NCBI GenBank assembly: GCA_024763135.1
Contig: JANTGD010000147.1
Location: forward strand, 1-8,189
Origin: Thiotrichales bacterium
GTDB lineage: Bacteria > Pseudomonadota > Gammaproteobacteria > UWMA-0217
DNA length: 8,189 nucleotides
Reading direction: 5' to 3'
In this document: piece after piece, positions 1 through 6,188 of the stretch
Layout of the letters: every line of letters starts with the position of its first letter
Position numbering within the stretch: position 1 is the first letter of the stretch
Program-made: the position numbers and the translations under genes
Notes under the pieces: generated by a model
The model's database searches: none
What the model was told of the DNA's origin: nothing
What the model saw: the letters and a program-made list of their open reading frames with translations, nothing else

Positions 1-2
1 TG

Positions 3-140
3 GTCACCTTATTGGTGATGAGAGGTTTTTCTGGTTTGCCAGGTGCGCCAAGGGCTTGCGTGGACTTTCGTGATCCAACTGCGGAATCTAGGTTTAAGGA
101 AGCTCTGATTCATTCTGGCGCGAGCAGATTGTGGTAAAAA
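3..140 (+). other. open reading frame of unknown status at the window edge
   Basis: From base 3 a plus-strand frame stays open across the left edge and stops at a TAA at 138-140, inside the MITE copy that begins at 98. About 31 codons lie before the repeat. They have no family signature that I recognise. If this is the 3' end of an upstream gene, its last 14 or so codons and its stop come from the inserted repeat. It could equally be chance: the minus strand also has an open frame over 1-90. Nothing else is visible in bases 1-97. Confidence 0.15.
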
Positions 141-257
141 ATGGTCCAGTTCAAGGCGCTGATCGCAGGTAATCGCTGGCTATTGCGAAGATCCGCAACG
201 CAGAAGTGGGCGATTTTGCGCCGCAAGATGCCGCGTTACGAATTGCTCAGAGCTTCT
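98..257 (+). mobile_element. 160-bp palindromic MITE, copy 1, upstream of amgK
   Basis: The element starts GGAAGCTCTGAT and ends with its inverse (one end has decayed to GCTTCT). It is flanked by TTAA at 94-97 and 258-261, which reads as a 4-bp target duplication. It has no coding capacity. By hand alignment about 148 of 160 bases match the copy at 2056-2215, and both copies are exactly 160 bp. The GGAAG-type ends and a YTAR-type 4-bp target resemble IS5-family insertion sequences, so an IS5-family transposase encoded elsewhere may have moved it. It ends 68 bases before the chosen amgK start, so the amgK promoter lies in or just after it. Confidence 0.85.
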
Positions 258-313
258 TTAATCGGCGGCTTTACTCTGGATTGCCTGAGTAAGTGCGGAA
301 AGCATTGGCAACA

Positions 314-320
314 AAAGGAA
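314..320 (+). promoter_or_regulatory. ribosome binding site deciding the amgK start
   Basis: AAAGGAA lies 5 nt before the GTG at 326 and 11 nt before the in-frame GTG at 332. The more upstream in-frame GTG at 293 has no Shine-Dalgarno sequence in front. This favours 326, with 332 second. Confidence 0.55.
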
Positions 321-325
321 CTACC

Positions 326-1339
326 GTGGTCGTGACACCCCCAGCAAATCCATCTGACAAACGTCTCAAGCTACTCAATGACTGGTTGGCCGGGTTGCCA
401 AACCTGAAACCATATACCATTAGCGTCGCATCAGCGGATGCGAGTTTTCGACGCTATTTCCGCATTCATACGAACACGAATGCTTATATTGCAATGGATG
501 CCCCACCCGAACAAGAGGATTGCCAACCGTTCGACCAGATCACAACGCTGCTTGAATCCCAGGGTCTGAATGTCCCGCATGTGCATGCCCGCAATCTGGC
601 GAAAGGTTTCCTGCTGTTGGACGATCTCGGTACCCATCCCTATCTCACTGTGCTTGACGAGGTCACCGCACCGCACTTGTACCGTGATGCACTCATTGCC
701 TTGCACCGCATCCAGCAGACACCAGCAGATACACTGCCAAAGTATGACCACACCGCCCTGCTCAAGGAAATGAATCTGTTCGAGACCTGGTTTCTGGAGG
801 TTCATCTGGGTATTGAGCTCAACCCCGATCAACGCGACCGGCTCGAGCAGGTAAAGCAGCATTTGATCGCAAACGCACTGGATCAGCCGCAGGTATTCGT
901 ACATCGCGATTACCACGCTCGTAACCTGATGCTGGCCACCCGCAACAACCCCGGCATACTGGACTATCAGGATGCCGTCCGCGGTCCTATCACCTACGAT
1001 CTCGTCTCATTATTGCGGGATTGCTACATTCGCTGGCCACCAAACATGGTCACCCACTGGGCCCTGACCTATTTAGAACAATTTACAGGCGCGAATGCTA
1101 CCTCAGCCATCGCGACCACTCAGTGGCTCAAATGGTTCGACCTCATGGGTATGCAACGTCATCTCAAAGCAATCGGTATCTTCGCGCGCCTCTACCATCG
1201 CGATGGCAAGCCCGGCTATCTCCCGGACATTCCCACGACACTCGGCTATCTGCGAGAAGTCAGCTCAAACTACCAAGTAACCGCAGCGCTGGCTGAGTTG
1301 ATCGATGAACTCGACCTCAGCGCCCGTATCGCTGCATGA
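326..1339 (+). CDS. amgK: N-acetylmuramate/N-acetylglucosamine 1-kinase AmgK
   Basis: This cytosolic anomeric sugar kinase phosphorylates MurNAc (and GlcNAc) at C1 with ATP. It is the first of two steps that return recycled cell-wall sugar to UDP-MurNAc without de novo GlmU/MurA synthesis. The protein has 337 residues from GTG 326. It shows the family's N-terminal ADASFRRYFR stretch (residues 38-47) and the aminoglycoside-phosphotransferase fold signatures: HRDYHARN at 193-200, with catalytic Asp195 and Asn200, and LDYQD at 212-216, with metal-binding Asp213. Length matches AmgK at about 340. In-frame GTG codons at 293 and 332 are alternative starts. Its stop overlaps the murU start (ATGA, 1336-1339), so the two are translationally coupled. 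A MITE lies directly upstream. The murU partner makes AmgK much more likely than another phosphotransferase of this fold. Confidence 0.92.
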   Translation: MVVTPPANPSDKRLKLLNDWLAGLPNLKPYTISVASADASFRRYFRIHTNTNAYIAMDAPPEQEDCQPFDQITTLLESQGLNVPHVHARNLAKGFLLLDDLGTHPYLTVLDEVTAPHLYRDALIALHRIQQTPADTLPKYDHTALLKEMNLFETWFLEVHLGIELNPDQRDRLEQVKQHLIANALDQPQVFVHRDYHARNLMLATRNNPGILDYQDAVRGPITYDLVSLLRDCYIRWPPNMVTHWALTYLEQFTGANATSAIATTQWLKWFDLMGMQRHLKAIGIFARLYHRDGKPGYLPDIPTTLGYLREVSSNYQVTAALAELIDELDLSARIAA

Positions 1340-2001
1340 AAGCAATGATTCTGGCCGCAGGTCGGGGAGAACGTTTGCGCCCCCTGACAGACCACATTCC
1401 GAAACCCATGCTGCCCGTGTGTGGTGAAGCATTGATCATCCACCATCTGAAACGCCTGCGTCAGGCGGGATTCCGGGATTTTGTCATCAATCTCCATCAT
1501 CTCGGCGAGCTCATCGAAACAGCCTTGGGGAATGGACAGGACTTTGGGGTTCGGATTACCTACTCCCGGGAAACGCCGAATGTGCTGGAAACCGGTGGCG
1601 GCATTCTGCAGGCGCTGCCCCTCTTGGGGCAAGCCCCCTTTTTTGTCATCAATGCGGATATTTGGACCGACTATCTCCCCACGCCACCCAAAATGTCTGA
1701 CAATATGCTGGCCAAACTTGTGTTGGTTCCCAATCCCACCCACAACCCCGAGGGGGATTTTTCATTGACTGAAGATGGGCGCCTCGAAAACAACCTCATT
1801 CGCCGTTACACCTTCAGCGGCATGGGGTGGTACCGTCCGGCGCTGTTTGCTGATTGCAAACAGGGACGCTTCCCTCTGGCGCCCCTGCTGCGCAACGCTG
1901 CTGCAGCTGGCCGCATAGGTGGAGAACTGTATCGGGGGACTTGGTCAGATATCGGCACGCCCGAGCGTTTAGCCCAGGTAGATTGCACGCCACCAGACTG
2001 A
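1336..2001 (+). CDS. murU: N-acetylmuramate 1-phosphate uridylyltransferase MurU
   Basis: This nucleotidyltransferase joins MurNAc-1-phosphate and UTP to give UDP-MurNAc and pyrophosphate, completing the AmgK-MurU recycling shortcut. In pseudomonads this route gives intrinsic fosfomycin tolerance, because it bypasses MurA. The protein has 221 residues, close to the usual length. It opens with the pyrophosphorylase signature LAAGRGERLRPLT (6-18) and PKP (22-24), which bind the nucleotide. ETGGG follows at 85-89, the metal-binding NAD at 106-108, and GTWSDIGTPERL at 201-212 near the end. It begins within the amgK stop codon. Glucose-1-phosphate thymidylyl- or mannose-1-phosphate guanylyltransferases share the fold, but the short length and amgK partner point to MurU. 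No intrinsic terminator is seen before the MITE at 2056. Confidence 0.92.
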   Translation: MKAMILAAGRGERLRPLTDHIPKPMLPVCGEALIIHHLKRLRQAGFRDFVINLHHLGELIETALGNGQDFGVRITYSRETPNVLETGGGILQALPLLGQAPFFVINADIWTDYLPTPPKMSDNMLAKLVLVPNPTHNPEGDFSLTEDGRLENNLIRRYTFSGMGWYRPALFADCKQGRFPLAPLLRNAAAAGRIGGELYRGTWSDIGTPERLAQVDCTPPD

Positions 2002-2055
2002 TTCAGGCTCGCCGCTTGAAAACCAATCTGCGCAGAACCACGTCGATCTTATTAA

Positions 2056-2215
2056 GGAAGCTCTGATGAATTCTGGCGCGAGCAGATTGGGGTGAAAAAT
2101 CGTCCAGTTCAAGGCGCGGATCGCAGGTAATAGCTCGCTATTGCGAAGATCCGCAACGCAGAAGTGGGCGATTTTGCGCCGCAAGATACCGTGTTACGAA
2201 TTGATCAGAGCTTCC
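2056..2215 (+). mobile_element. 160-bp palindromic MITE, copy 2, with intact ends
   Basis: This is the best-preserved copy, flanked by TTAA at 2052-2055 and 2216-2219. Its terminal inverted repeats match at 17 of 18 positions (GGAAGCTCTGATNAATTC). The two 79-base arms can be laid over each other along much of their length: AAAATCG/CGATTTT, GCGGATC/GATCCGC and AATAGC/GCTATT pair around a 2-base centre. A transcript could therefore fold into one long imperfect hairpin. It lies between the convergent murU and ElyC-like genes and could block read-through from either side. Its orientation is the same as copy 1. It has no coding capacity. Confidence 0.9.
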
Positions 2216-2230
2216 TTAACAGGCTGTTAA
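2216..2230. repeat. 15-bp palindrome at the right MITE junction
   Basis: TTAACAG and CTGTTAA flank one central G. The left four bases are the MITE's target duplication, so half the palindrome may reflect the insertion site. No T-run follows, so it is not an evident terminator. Confidence 0.4.
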
Positions 2231-2256
2231 GACACTTCCAGGTCACCGTTACGCAA

Positions 2257-3057
2257 TTACCTGGCAGCAGGTATCACATTCGGAACACCATTTGAAAAAA
2301 GCTTCAGATGGTACCAAAGCAAACCGCCATACTCGTGGAGCGCCTGGTAGCTCACATTAAGGCGCGTCGCCTTTGGTAGCCAACGCCACAGGCCGCGGTC
2401 ACTCACATCCAAGCTGATCCTGGCGGTTGGGCCTGCCGAAGCCTGAATCCCAAAGTAATGGAAGCTCTCCAACGCCCGCTGCATATGCCAGTAATGCGTC
2501 ACAACAATCGGTCGTTGCAGCCCCCGGGCCTCCAGCAAGCGATCTGTGTATTTGGCGTTTTCAAATGTGGTCCGGCTGTTTCCTTCCAGATACACGGTCG
2601 CGACGCCCAGCACCTCCTTGAAATAGTGACGCGTTGCCTGAGCGGCCTGTTTGCCGAATTCGCCCGTAAAACCATCGCTGTAAACCAAGGGCAGCTCCCA
2701 TTTTCGCGCCAGATAAGCGCCATAAGCCATGCGCTCCAGGCTGGCTGAGGACGGCAAGCTGCTAAGGCCGTACTCATTGTGGCCCCAGTACCGACCACCA
2801 CCGAGCACGACCACTGCATCCGCCCCGTTGGGTTTAGCCAGCAAGGGAGGAAACCGATCCTGCAACCCATCGATGAGCCACTGGCTCACGACTGCTGTAC
2901 TCAACCCCCAGGTCACCACGATTACCCCAAGAAAAAAAATCGCCAGCAAACGTGCACGCGCCCTTGTCACAAGCCAAATCAGCAGCCCCACCCAAAGTAT
3001 CAATCCAGGCGGAAGCAGCAACAACTCCACCAGACGCATCCAATCGTTCGCTGACAT
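2257..3057 (-). CDS. ElyC/YdcF-like DUF218 membrane protein
   Basis: A 266-residue inner-membrane protein. Two hydrophobic segments (about 10-30 and 36-54) precede a DUF218 domain presumably on the periplasmic side. DUF218 marks are VVVLGGG (82-88), NSRTTFENA (160-168), THYWHMQRA (187-195) and a C-terminal HEYGGLLWYHLK stretch. The two-helix topology and length (about 260) resemble E. coli ElyC, which affects envelope biogenesis and lipid-carrier metabolism; shorter relatives are SanA and YdcF. The reaction is not known to me. ATG 3057 is chosen because GGGAG lies 8 nt upstream; GTG 3060 is the alternative. It follows lipA on the same strand after a gap of about 28 bases with no terminator, so co-transcription is likely. 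Confidence 0.88.
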   Translation of the reverse strand: MSANDWMRLVELLLLPPGLILWVGLLIWLVTRARARLLAIFFLGVIVVTWGLSTAVVSQWLIDGLQDRFPPLLAKPNGADAVVVLGGGRYWGHNEYGLSSLPSSASLERMAYGAYLARKWELPLVYSDGFTGEFGKQAAQATRHYFKEVLGVATVYLEGNSRTTFENAKYTDRLLEARGLQRPIVVTHYWHMQRALESFHYFGIQASAGPTARISLDVSDRGLWRWLPKATRLNVSYQALHEYGGLLWYHLKLFSNGVPNVIPAAR

Positions 3058-3085
3058 CACTGCAACTCCCCGGGGTTTTAATAAA

Positions 3086-4039
3086 TTACTCGACTAATTT
3101 TGCCGCCTGTTGGTCGGCATGATAGGAGGAACGTACCAAGGGACCACTGGCCACGTGGGTGAAGCCCAGTTGATAACCAATCCGTTCAAGCGCCGCAAAC
3201 TCATCGGGATGAACGAACCTCGTTACGGGCAAATGATGGCGGGTGGGTTGTAGATACTGGCCTAGCGTCAACATTTCACAGCGATGCTTGCGTAAATCCC
3301 GCATCACCGCCTCGACCTCTTCTAACGTCTCACCTAATCCCAGCATGAGCCCCGATTTGCTCGGCACCGAAGGGTGTTGTTGTTTGAATGTTTCTAATAA
3401 TGTCAGGGACCACTGATAGTCCGCTCCCGGCCGCGCTTGACGATACAGGCGAGGGACCGTTTCCAGATTGTGATTGAAGACATCCGGGGGCTGTGCGTGG
3501 AATATATCCAGCGCAAGTGTCATTCGGCCGCGAAAATCAGGGACCAGAACCTCGATTCGGGTATCGGGAGAGGCTGCCCGAATCGCGGCAATACACTGCA
3601 CGAAATGCGCTGCGCCACCATCGCGTAAATCATCGCGATCTACTGAAGTGATCACCACGTACTGCAGTGCCATCTCGCGAATAGTGTGCGCCAGATGCGC
3701 GGGCTCTTCCGAATCCAGCGGTAAAGGTCGCCCATGCGCCACATCACAAAAAGGGCAGCGCCGCGTGCAGATATCCCCCATAATCATAAAGGTGGCAGTA
3801 CCATGACTGAAACACTCGGAGAGATTGGGACAGGTGGCCTCTTCACACACAGTGTGCAGACGATTCGCGCGCAATTGCTGCTTTAAACGCTCAACCCGGC
3901 GACCCACAGGGGCCTTGACGCGGATCCATTCCGGCTTACGTTGTGGTTGATTCGTAGGTTGAATTTTTACCGGAATCCGCGCAGTCTTTTCTGCGCCGCG
4001 CTGTTTTACTCCGGGCTGGGCTTGGTATTTTTTAGTCAT
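3086..4039 (-). CDS. lipA: lipoyl synthase LipA (radical SAM)
   Basis: LipA inserts two sulfurs into protein-bound octanoyl groups to make lipoyl cofactor on the E2 subunits of pyruvate and 2-oxoglutarate dehydrogenases and on GcvH. The protein has 317 residues. Cys65, Cys70 and Cys76 (CxxxxCxxxxxC) hold the auxiliary, sacrificed 4Fe-4S cluster together with a Ser of the C-terminal RSSY motif (303-306). Cys91, Cys95 and Cys98 (CxxxCxxC) hold the radical-SAM cluster. KPEWIRVKAP (35-44), DDLRDGG (136-142) and NHNLETVPRLY (189-199) are typical of the family. No lipB, the frequent upstream neighbour, is present. The ATG at 4039 is preceded by CGCGCGC with no Shine-Dalgarno sequence. The N-terminal 30 residues are basic and variable, as in other LipA proteins. 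Confidence 0.98.
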   Translation of the reverse strand: MTKKYQAQPGVKQRGAEKTARIPVKIQPTNQPQRKPEWIRVKAPVGRRVERLKQQLRANRLHTVCEEATCPNLSECFSHGTATFMIMGDICTRRCPFCDVAHGRPLPLDSEEPAHLAHTIREMALQYVVITSVDRDDLRDGGAAHFVQCIAAIRAASPDTRIEVLVPDFRGRMTLALDIFHAQPPDVFNHNLETVPRLYRQARPGADYQWSLTLLETFKQQHPSVPSKSGLMLGLGETLEEVEAVMRDLRKHRCEMLTLGQYLQPTRHHLPVTRFVHPDEFAALERIGYQLGFTHVASGPLVRSSYHADQQAAKLVE

Positions 4040-4046
4040 GCGCGCG

Positions 4047-4052
4047 ATTGTA
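4047..4052 (-). promoter_or_regulatory. possible -10 box very close to the lipA start
   Basis: On the minus strand TACAAT lies 7 nt before the lipA ATG, with a poor TTGTAG -35 match 15 nt further up. If it is used, transcription would begin at or next to the ATG, giving a leaderless message. That fits the absence of a ribosome binding site. It could be chance. Confidence 0.25.
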
Positions 4053-4129
4053 GCCCAGCTTGTCGGTCTACAACATTAAAAAGGTCACTCTTGCGTCCGC
4101 GCGTGTTGAAGCAATGATCTAAAGCAAGC

Positions 4130-4171
4130 GTTACTACTCAGTGAGTAGTCAAATGTGGAGTTACTGCTCAG
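4130..4171. repeat. palindrome plus 30-bp-spaced direct repeat upstream of lipA
   Basis: ACTACTCA-G-TGAGTAGT (4133-4149) is a perfect 8-bp inverted repeat. GTTACTACTCAG (4130-4141) recurs as GTTACTGCTCAG (4160-4171) exactly 30 bp on. A regulator site pair or the end of a small repeat element would both explain this. It lies about 90-130 bases upstream of lipA. Confidence 0.45.
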
Positions 4172-4176
4172 ATCAT

Positions 4177-4243
4177 CCCTGAAATACATCAGACCAAGGC
4201 GAAAACTGTGAGTTTACAAACGCAGAACCGGCGCATTTCAGGG
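4177..4243. repeat. 67-bp segment with 9-bp inverted ends
   Basis: CCCTGAAAT at 4177-4185 is matched by ATTTCAGGG at 4235-4243, with 49 bases between. It is non-coding and sits in the nudix-lipA gap. It may be a short mobile or structured element. No target duplication is evident. Together with the preceding palindrome it is all I see in the 234-bp gap 4040-4273. Confidence 0.4.
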
Positions 4244-4273
4244 GTTAGCCGAGTCGTGACAAGCAAGCACATA

Positions 4274-4828
4274 CTACAGGCGACCGCTGTGTTCCAGCAC
4301 CGCTAACTTAAGTAATGCGGCGACGCTCAAACCATCGGTAATGGTGCCATCCATCACCAGGGCGACGGCCTCCTCCAGGGGCAATTTTTTGATCGTGATG
4401 TCTTCTGTATCCTCGAAGTTCGGCGGACCCTGTTCGAGTTCGGTTGCAAGAAAGATAAAACCAGCCTCATCGGTGACCGAATTGGAAGTATGAAGATCCA
4501 TGAGTGGTTCGATGCGGGCAGCCAGCAGACCTGTCTCCTCAGCCAGTTCGCGCCGAGCAGTCGTTTCCAGCGGCTCATCCTGAGGCGATCCTCCCGCTGG
4601 TACTTCCCAGGAATAGGCACCCAAGGTGTATCGATACTGTCCCACCAGCCAGGTGTTTTTCTGTTCATCCAGCGGCACAACAGCGACCGCCCTGTTTTTA
4701 AAACAAACCTTGCCATAGAGGTGTTGTCTTCCCTGGGGATTAATCACTTCATGCTCTTCCAGACGAATCCAGGGATTCTCATACAAGCGATGTATCGATA
4801 ACGTTTTCCAGGGGTTTGGATAATCCAT
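4274..4828 (-). CDS. NudF-like Nudix hydrolase (probable ADP-sugar pyrophosphatase)
   Basis: A 184-residue cytosolic hydrolase expected to cleave a nucleoside diphosphate linked to a sugar, most likely ADP-ribose, into AMP and the sugar phosphate. The Nudix box GX5EX7REUXEEXGU is perfect at residues 79-101: G79, E85, R93-E94-L95, E97-E98, G100, L101; the paired glutamates bind the metals. It is preceded by WLVGQYRYTLGAYSWEVPAGG, typical of the ADP-ribose/GDP-mannose subgroup. Length is slightly below the usual 190-210. ATG 4828 has AAGGAA 5 nt upstream. A promoter candidate lies just upstream. It is probably a single-gene unit: the terminator at 4997-5026 separates it from the gene before, and a 234-bp gap from lipA after. 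Exact substrate cannot be read from the sequence. Confidence 0.93.
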   Translation of the reverse strand: MDYPNPWKTLSIHRLYENPWIRLEEHEVINPQGRQHLYGKVCFKNRAVAVVPLDEQKNTWLVGQYRYTLGAYSWEVPAGGSPQDEPLETTARRELAEETGLLAARIEPLMDLHTSNSVTDEAGFIFLATELEQGPPNFEDTEDITIKKLPLEEAVALVMDGTITDGLSVAALLKLAVLEHSGRL

Positions 4829-4845
4829 TTCAATTCCTTAGCCAC

Positions 4846-4874
4846 ATTACATAGCGCAGACATGATGTTCGCAA
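4846..4874 (-). promoter_or_regulatory. sigma70-type promoter candidate for the Nudix gene
   Basis: On the minus strand TTGCGA (4869-4874) and TGTAAT (4846-4851) are separated by 17 bp; they match consensus at 4 of 6 and 5 of 6 positions. The predicted start, about 4839, leaves a leader of roughly 10 bases that just holds the AAGGAA ribosome binding site. Confidence 0.4.
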
Positions 4875-4884
4875 GAAAAGGGCA

Positions 4885-4903
4885 TCGGTCCCTCTGCGAC
4901 CGA
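4885..4903. repeat. short hairpin upstream of the Nudix promoter
   Basis: TCGGTC and GACCGA form 6-bp arms around a 7-base loop, just upstream of the -35 candidate on the minus strand. It could be an operator half-site pair. It is short enough to be chance. Confidence 0.2.
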
Positions 4904-4996
4904 CCATTGGCTAAACCGTATAGCGTAAATCATACTCGTCCCGGCTCGAATTTTGCCAGCGACTAACTAAGACAATCTATAGTAAGTGCCGGGCGA

Positions 4997-5026
4997 TTAA
5001 AAGAGCCCCCGGTGAAACCCGGGGGC
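4997..5026 (-). terminator. intrinsic terminator of the CAP lipoprotein gene
   Basis: Read on the minus strand, GCCCCCGG pairs with CCGGGGGC around a 6-base loop, then comes TCTTTTAA. The stem is a perfect 8 bp of G-C pairs. It lies 77 nt after the stop at 5103 and ends that transcript before the Nudix gene. Confidence 0.85.
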
Positions 5027-5062
5027 AAGGCCTCAACAACGCCCGAGAGGGAGTTCTAAAAT

Positions 5063-5078
5063 TGATACGCTGGTATCA
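5063..5078. repeat. small hairpin downstream of the CAP gene
   Basis: TGATAC and GTATCA form 6-bp arms around GCTG. It lies between the CAP stop and the terminator and has no T-run. It may only protect the message end. Confidence 0.25.
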
Positions 5079-5102
5079 TAAGGAGAAATTGAAATCGTCT
5101 GC

Positions 5103-5726
5103 TTAGTTTATAGGCGTAGCAAACTCATGGCTCCAGTAAGATTGGTAATCGAGCCCCAGGCTCACATCGGGAAAAATAACTGCCGACCCAAATTCTGTTA
5201 CTTTTGCATTCATAACATTGCGACAATGCCCCGGACTCGCTAGCAAATCGACCATTGCGGCTTCGATCGTTGCATGACCTGCGGCCAGATTTTCCCCATA
5301 AACACGCCAGTTGTAACCCACGGCCTCGATCCGATGTCCCGCCTTGAGGCCGTCGGAGCCTTCATGCGCAAAAAAGTTATTTGCGACCATGTCTTCTGAA
5401 TGCATATACGCGGCAGCTTCGAGCTGGCAATTCCATGTCACAGGCGGCGCTGCGGCATAAAAATCGTTACCACAATAACGCGCTTGGGAACGTGCCTGAT
5501 TGATGACATCCAACACATGCAGTTCATCATCGGTAGGGCTACAAAGCCCTTCGGCTGACCGTCCTGAATTAATATTTTCCGAACTTTGGGATGCGGCCTG
5601 CCCTCCCGCGTCACCTTGTACGAAGGAACCTAGAGTGGAATTCACATCTTCAGAAGAGCAGCCAGCACTTATAAGCGTTGCAAGACTGATTGCGGAACAG
5701 AGGTAGAGAGTATTTATTGTTTTCAT
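5103..5726 (-). CDS. CAP/SCP-domain lipoprotein (YkwD-like)
   Basis: A 207-residue exported protein. The N-terminus is a lipoprotein signal: a weakly charged start, a hydrophobic run and an ISAGC lipobox, with Cys23 as the lipidated residue. A Ser/Gly/Gln-rich linker (about 24-60) follows, then a CAP domain (about 66-205) with the family marks HSED (109-112), FFAHEG (118-123), GENLAAG (144-150) and SPGHCRN (164-170). His109, His121, Glu145 and His167 are the candidate cavity residues. Cys62, Cys85, Cys100 and Cys168 could form two disulfides in the periplasm. Bacterial CAP proteins have no single known activity. The start has GAGAGG 5 nt upstream. It is a single-gene unit ending at the terminator at 4997-5026, and is transcribed divergently from murL. 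A surface or secreted location cannot be excluded. Confidence 0.87.
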   Translation of the reverse strand: MKTINTLYLCSAISLATLISAGCSSEDVNSTLGSFVQGDAGGQAASQSSENINSGRSAEGLCSPTDDELHVLDVINQARSQARYCGNDFYAAAPPVTWNCQLEAAAYMHSEDMVANNFFAHEGSDGLKAGHRIEAVGYNWRVYGENLAAGHATIEAAMVDLLASPGHCRNVMNAKVTEFGSAVIFPDVSLGLDYQSYWSHEFATPIN

Positions 5727-6024
5727 TGTTGCCTCTCGAGTATTGTTATTTTTATTGTGTTTTAATAGCTTCCTCTATTTTTTTGCAAGGAAGCTCCGGG
5801 CTCGCCGGGTTCAGCCTGACCAATTTATTATTTTTATTATCTTTCCCGGTCATACTGGGTACAGCCAACACGACTTCTGAGTTCGTTTCGCTGACTGCGT
5901 GGACGCTATTTTGCGTGGACCTGCGCTACTTAGGAAGCCGCTCCAAAGCCTGCGGGGGACAGAGGCGGCAAGATTCTGCCTGGGCGGTCGAAATCCGCCA
6001 GCGCGACATATTTTTCGTGACAGG

Positions 6025-6064
6025 ATTGCCTGCCACCATCGGCAAATCATTGCCGGTCCGGCAA
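6025..6064. repeat. paired TTGCC/GGCAA palindromes
   Basis: TTGCCGG-T-CCGGCAA at 6050-6064 is a perfect 15-base palindrome. Immediately to its left ATTGCC (about 6025-6030) and GGCAAAT (6041-6047) repeat the same pattern with a wider spacer. Two similar inverted sites in tandem could bind a dimeric regulator or form two RNA hairpins. They lie about 160 bases upstream of murL. Confidence 0.35.
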
Positions 6065-6118
6065 ATGGCGAGCGCGACCTTTGCCTCGCTGGCCAATGAC
6101 TAACCACCTGACTCAATA

Positions 6119-6137
6119 CGAAAATTTCTCATTTTCG
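6119..6137. promoter_or_regulatory. inverted repeat upstream of murL
   Basis: CGAAAAT (6119-6125) and ATTTTCG (6131-6137) form perfect 7-bp arms around 5 bases. A third CGAAAAT lies at 6172-6178, just before the extended -10 candidate. The spacing suits an operator, but no regulator is identifiable. Confidence 0.35.
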
Positions 6138-6179
6138 CAGCAGGCGGCCGGATTCGCCCGCGTATCCCTCGCGAAAATC

Positions 6180-6188
6180 TGCTATGTT
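6180..6188 (+). promoter_or_regulatory. extended -10 promoter candidate for murL
   Basis: TGCTATGTT fits TGnTATnnT. No good -35 is seen, as is usual for extended -10 promoters. Transcription would start near 6195, leaving a leader of roughly 25 bases. Confidence 0.3.

Noticed and set aside
141..335. 64-codon plus-strand frame in MITE copy 1
   Set aside because: Most of it is repeat sequence, and the same frame is not kept open with a start in the other copies.
431..916. 161-codon open frame on the minus strand inside amgK
   Set aside because: It lies fully antisense to a gene with clear kinase motifs, and its translation (Cys- and Gln-rich) has no domain signature.
1270..1743. 157-codon minus-strand frame across the amgK-murU junction
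   Set aside because: It is antisense to two confident genes and has no recognisable motif.
2002..2055. murU terminator before the MITE
   Set aside because: No stem followed by a T-run is present. Any termination would have to come from the MITE hairpin itself, which is inference.
2238..2264. CCAGGT/ACCTGG inverted repeat at the end of the ElyC-like gene, as a terminator
   Set aside because: The arms are only 6 bp with a 15-base loop and no T-run on either strand, and they overlap the stop region of the gene.
5690..6103. 137-codon plus-strand frame with a hydrophobic N-terminal half
   Set aside because: It begins inside the CAP gene on the opposite strand. Its hydrophobic half is encoded by AT-rich non-coding DNA, it has no ribosome binding site, and the C-terminal half resembles no family I know.
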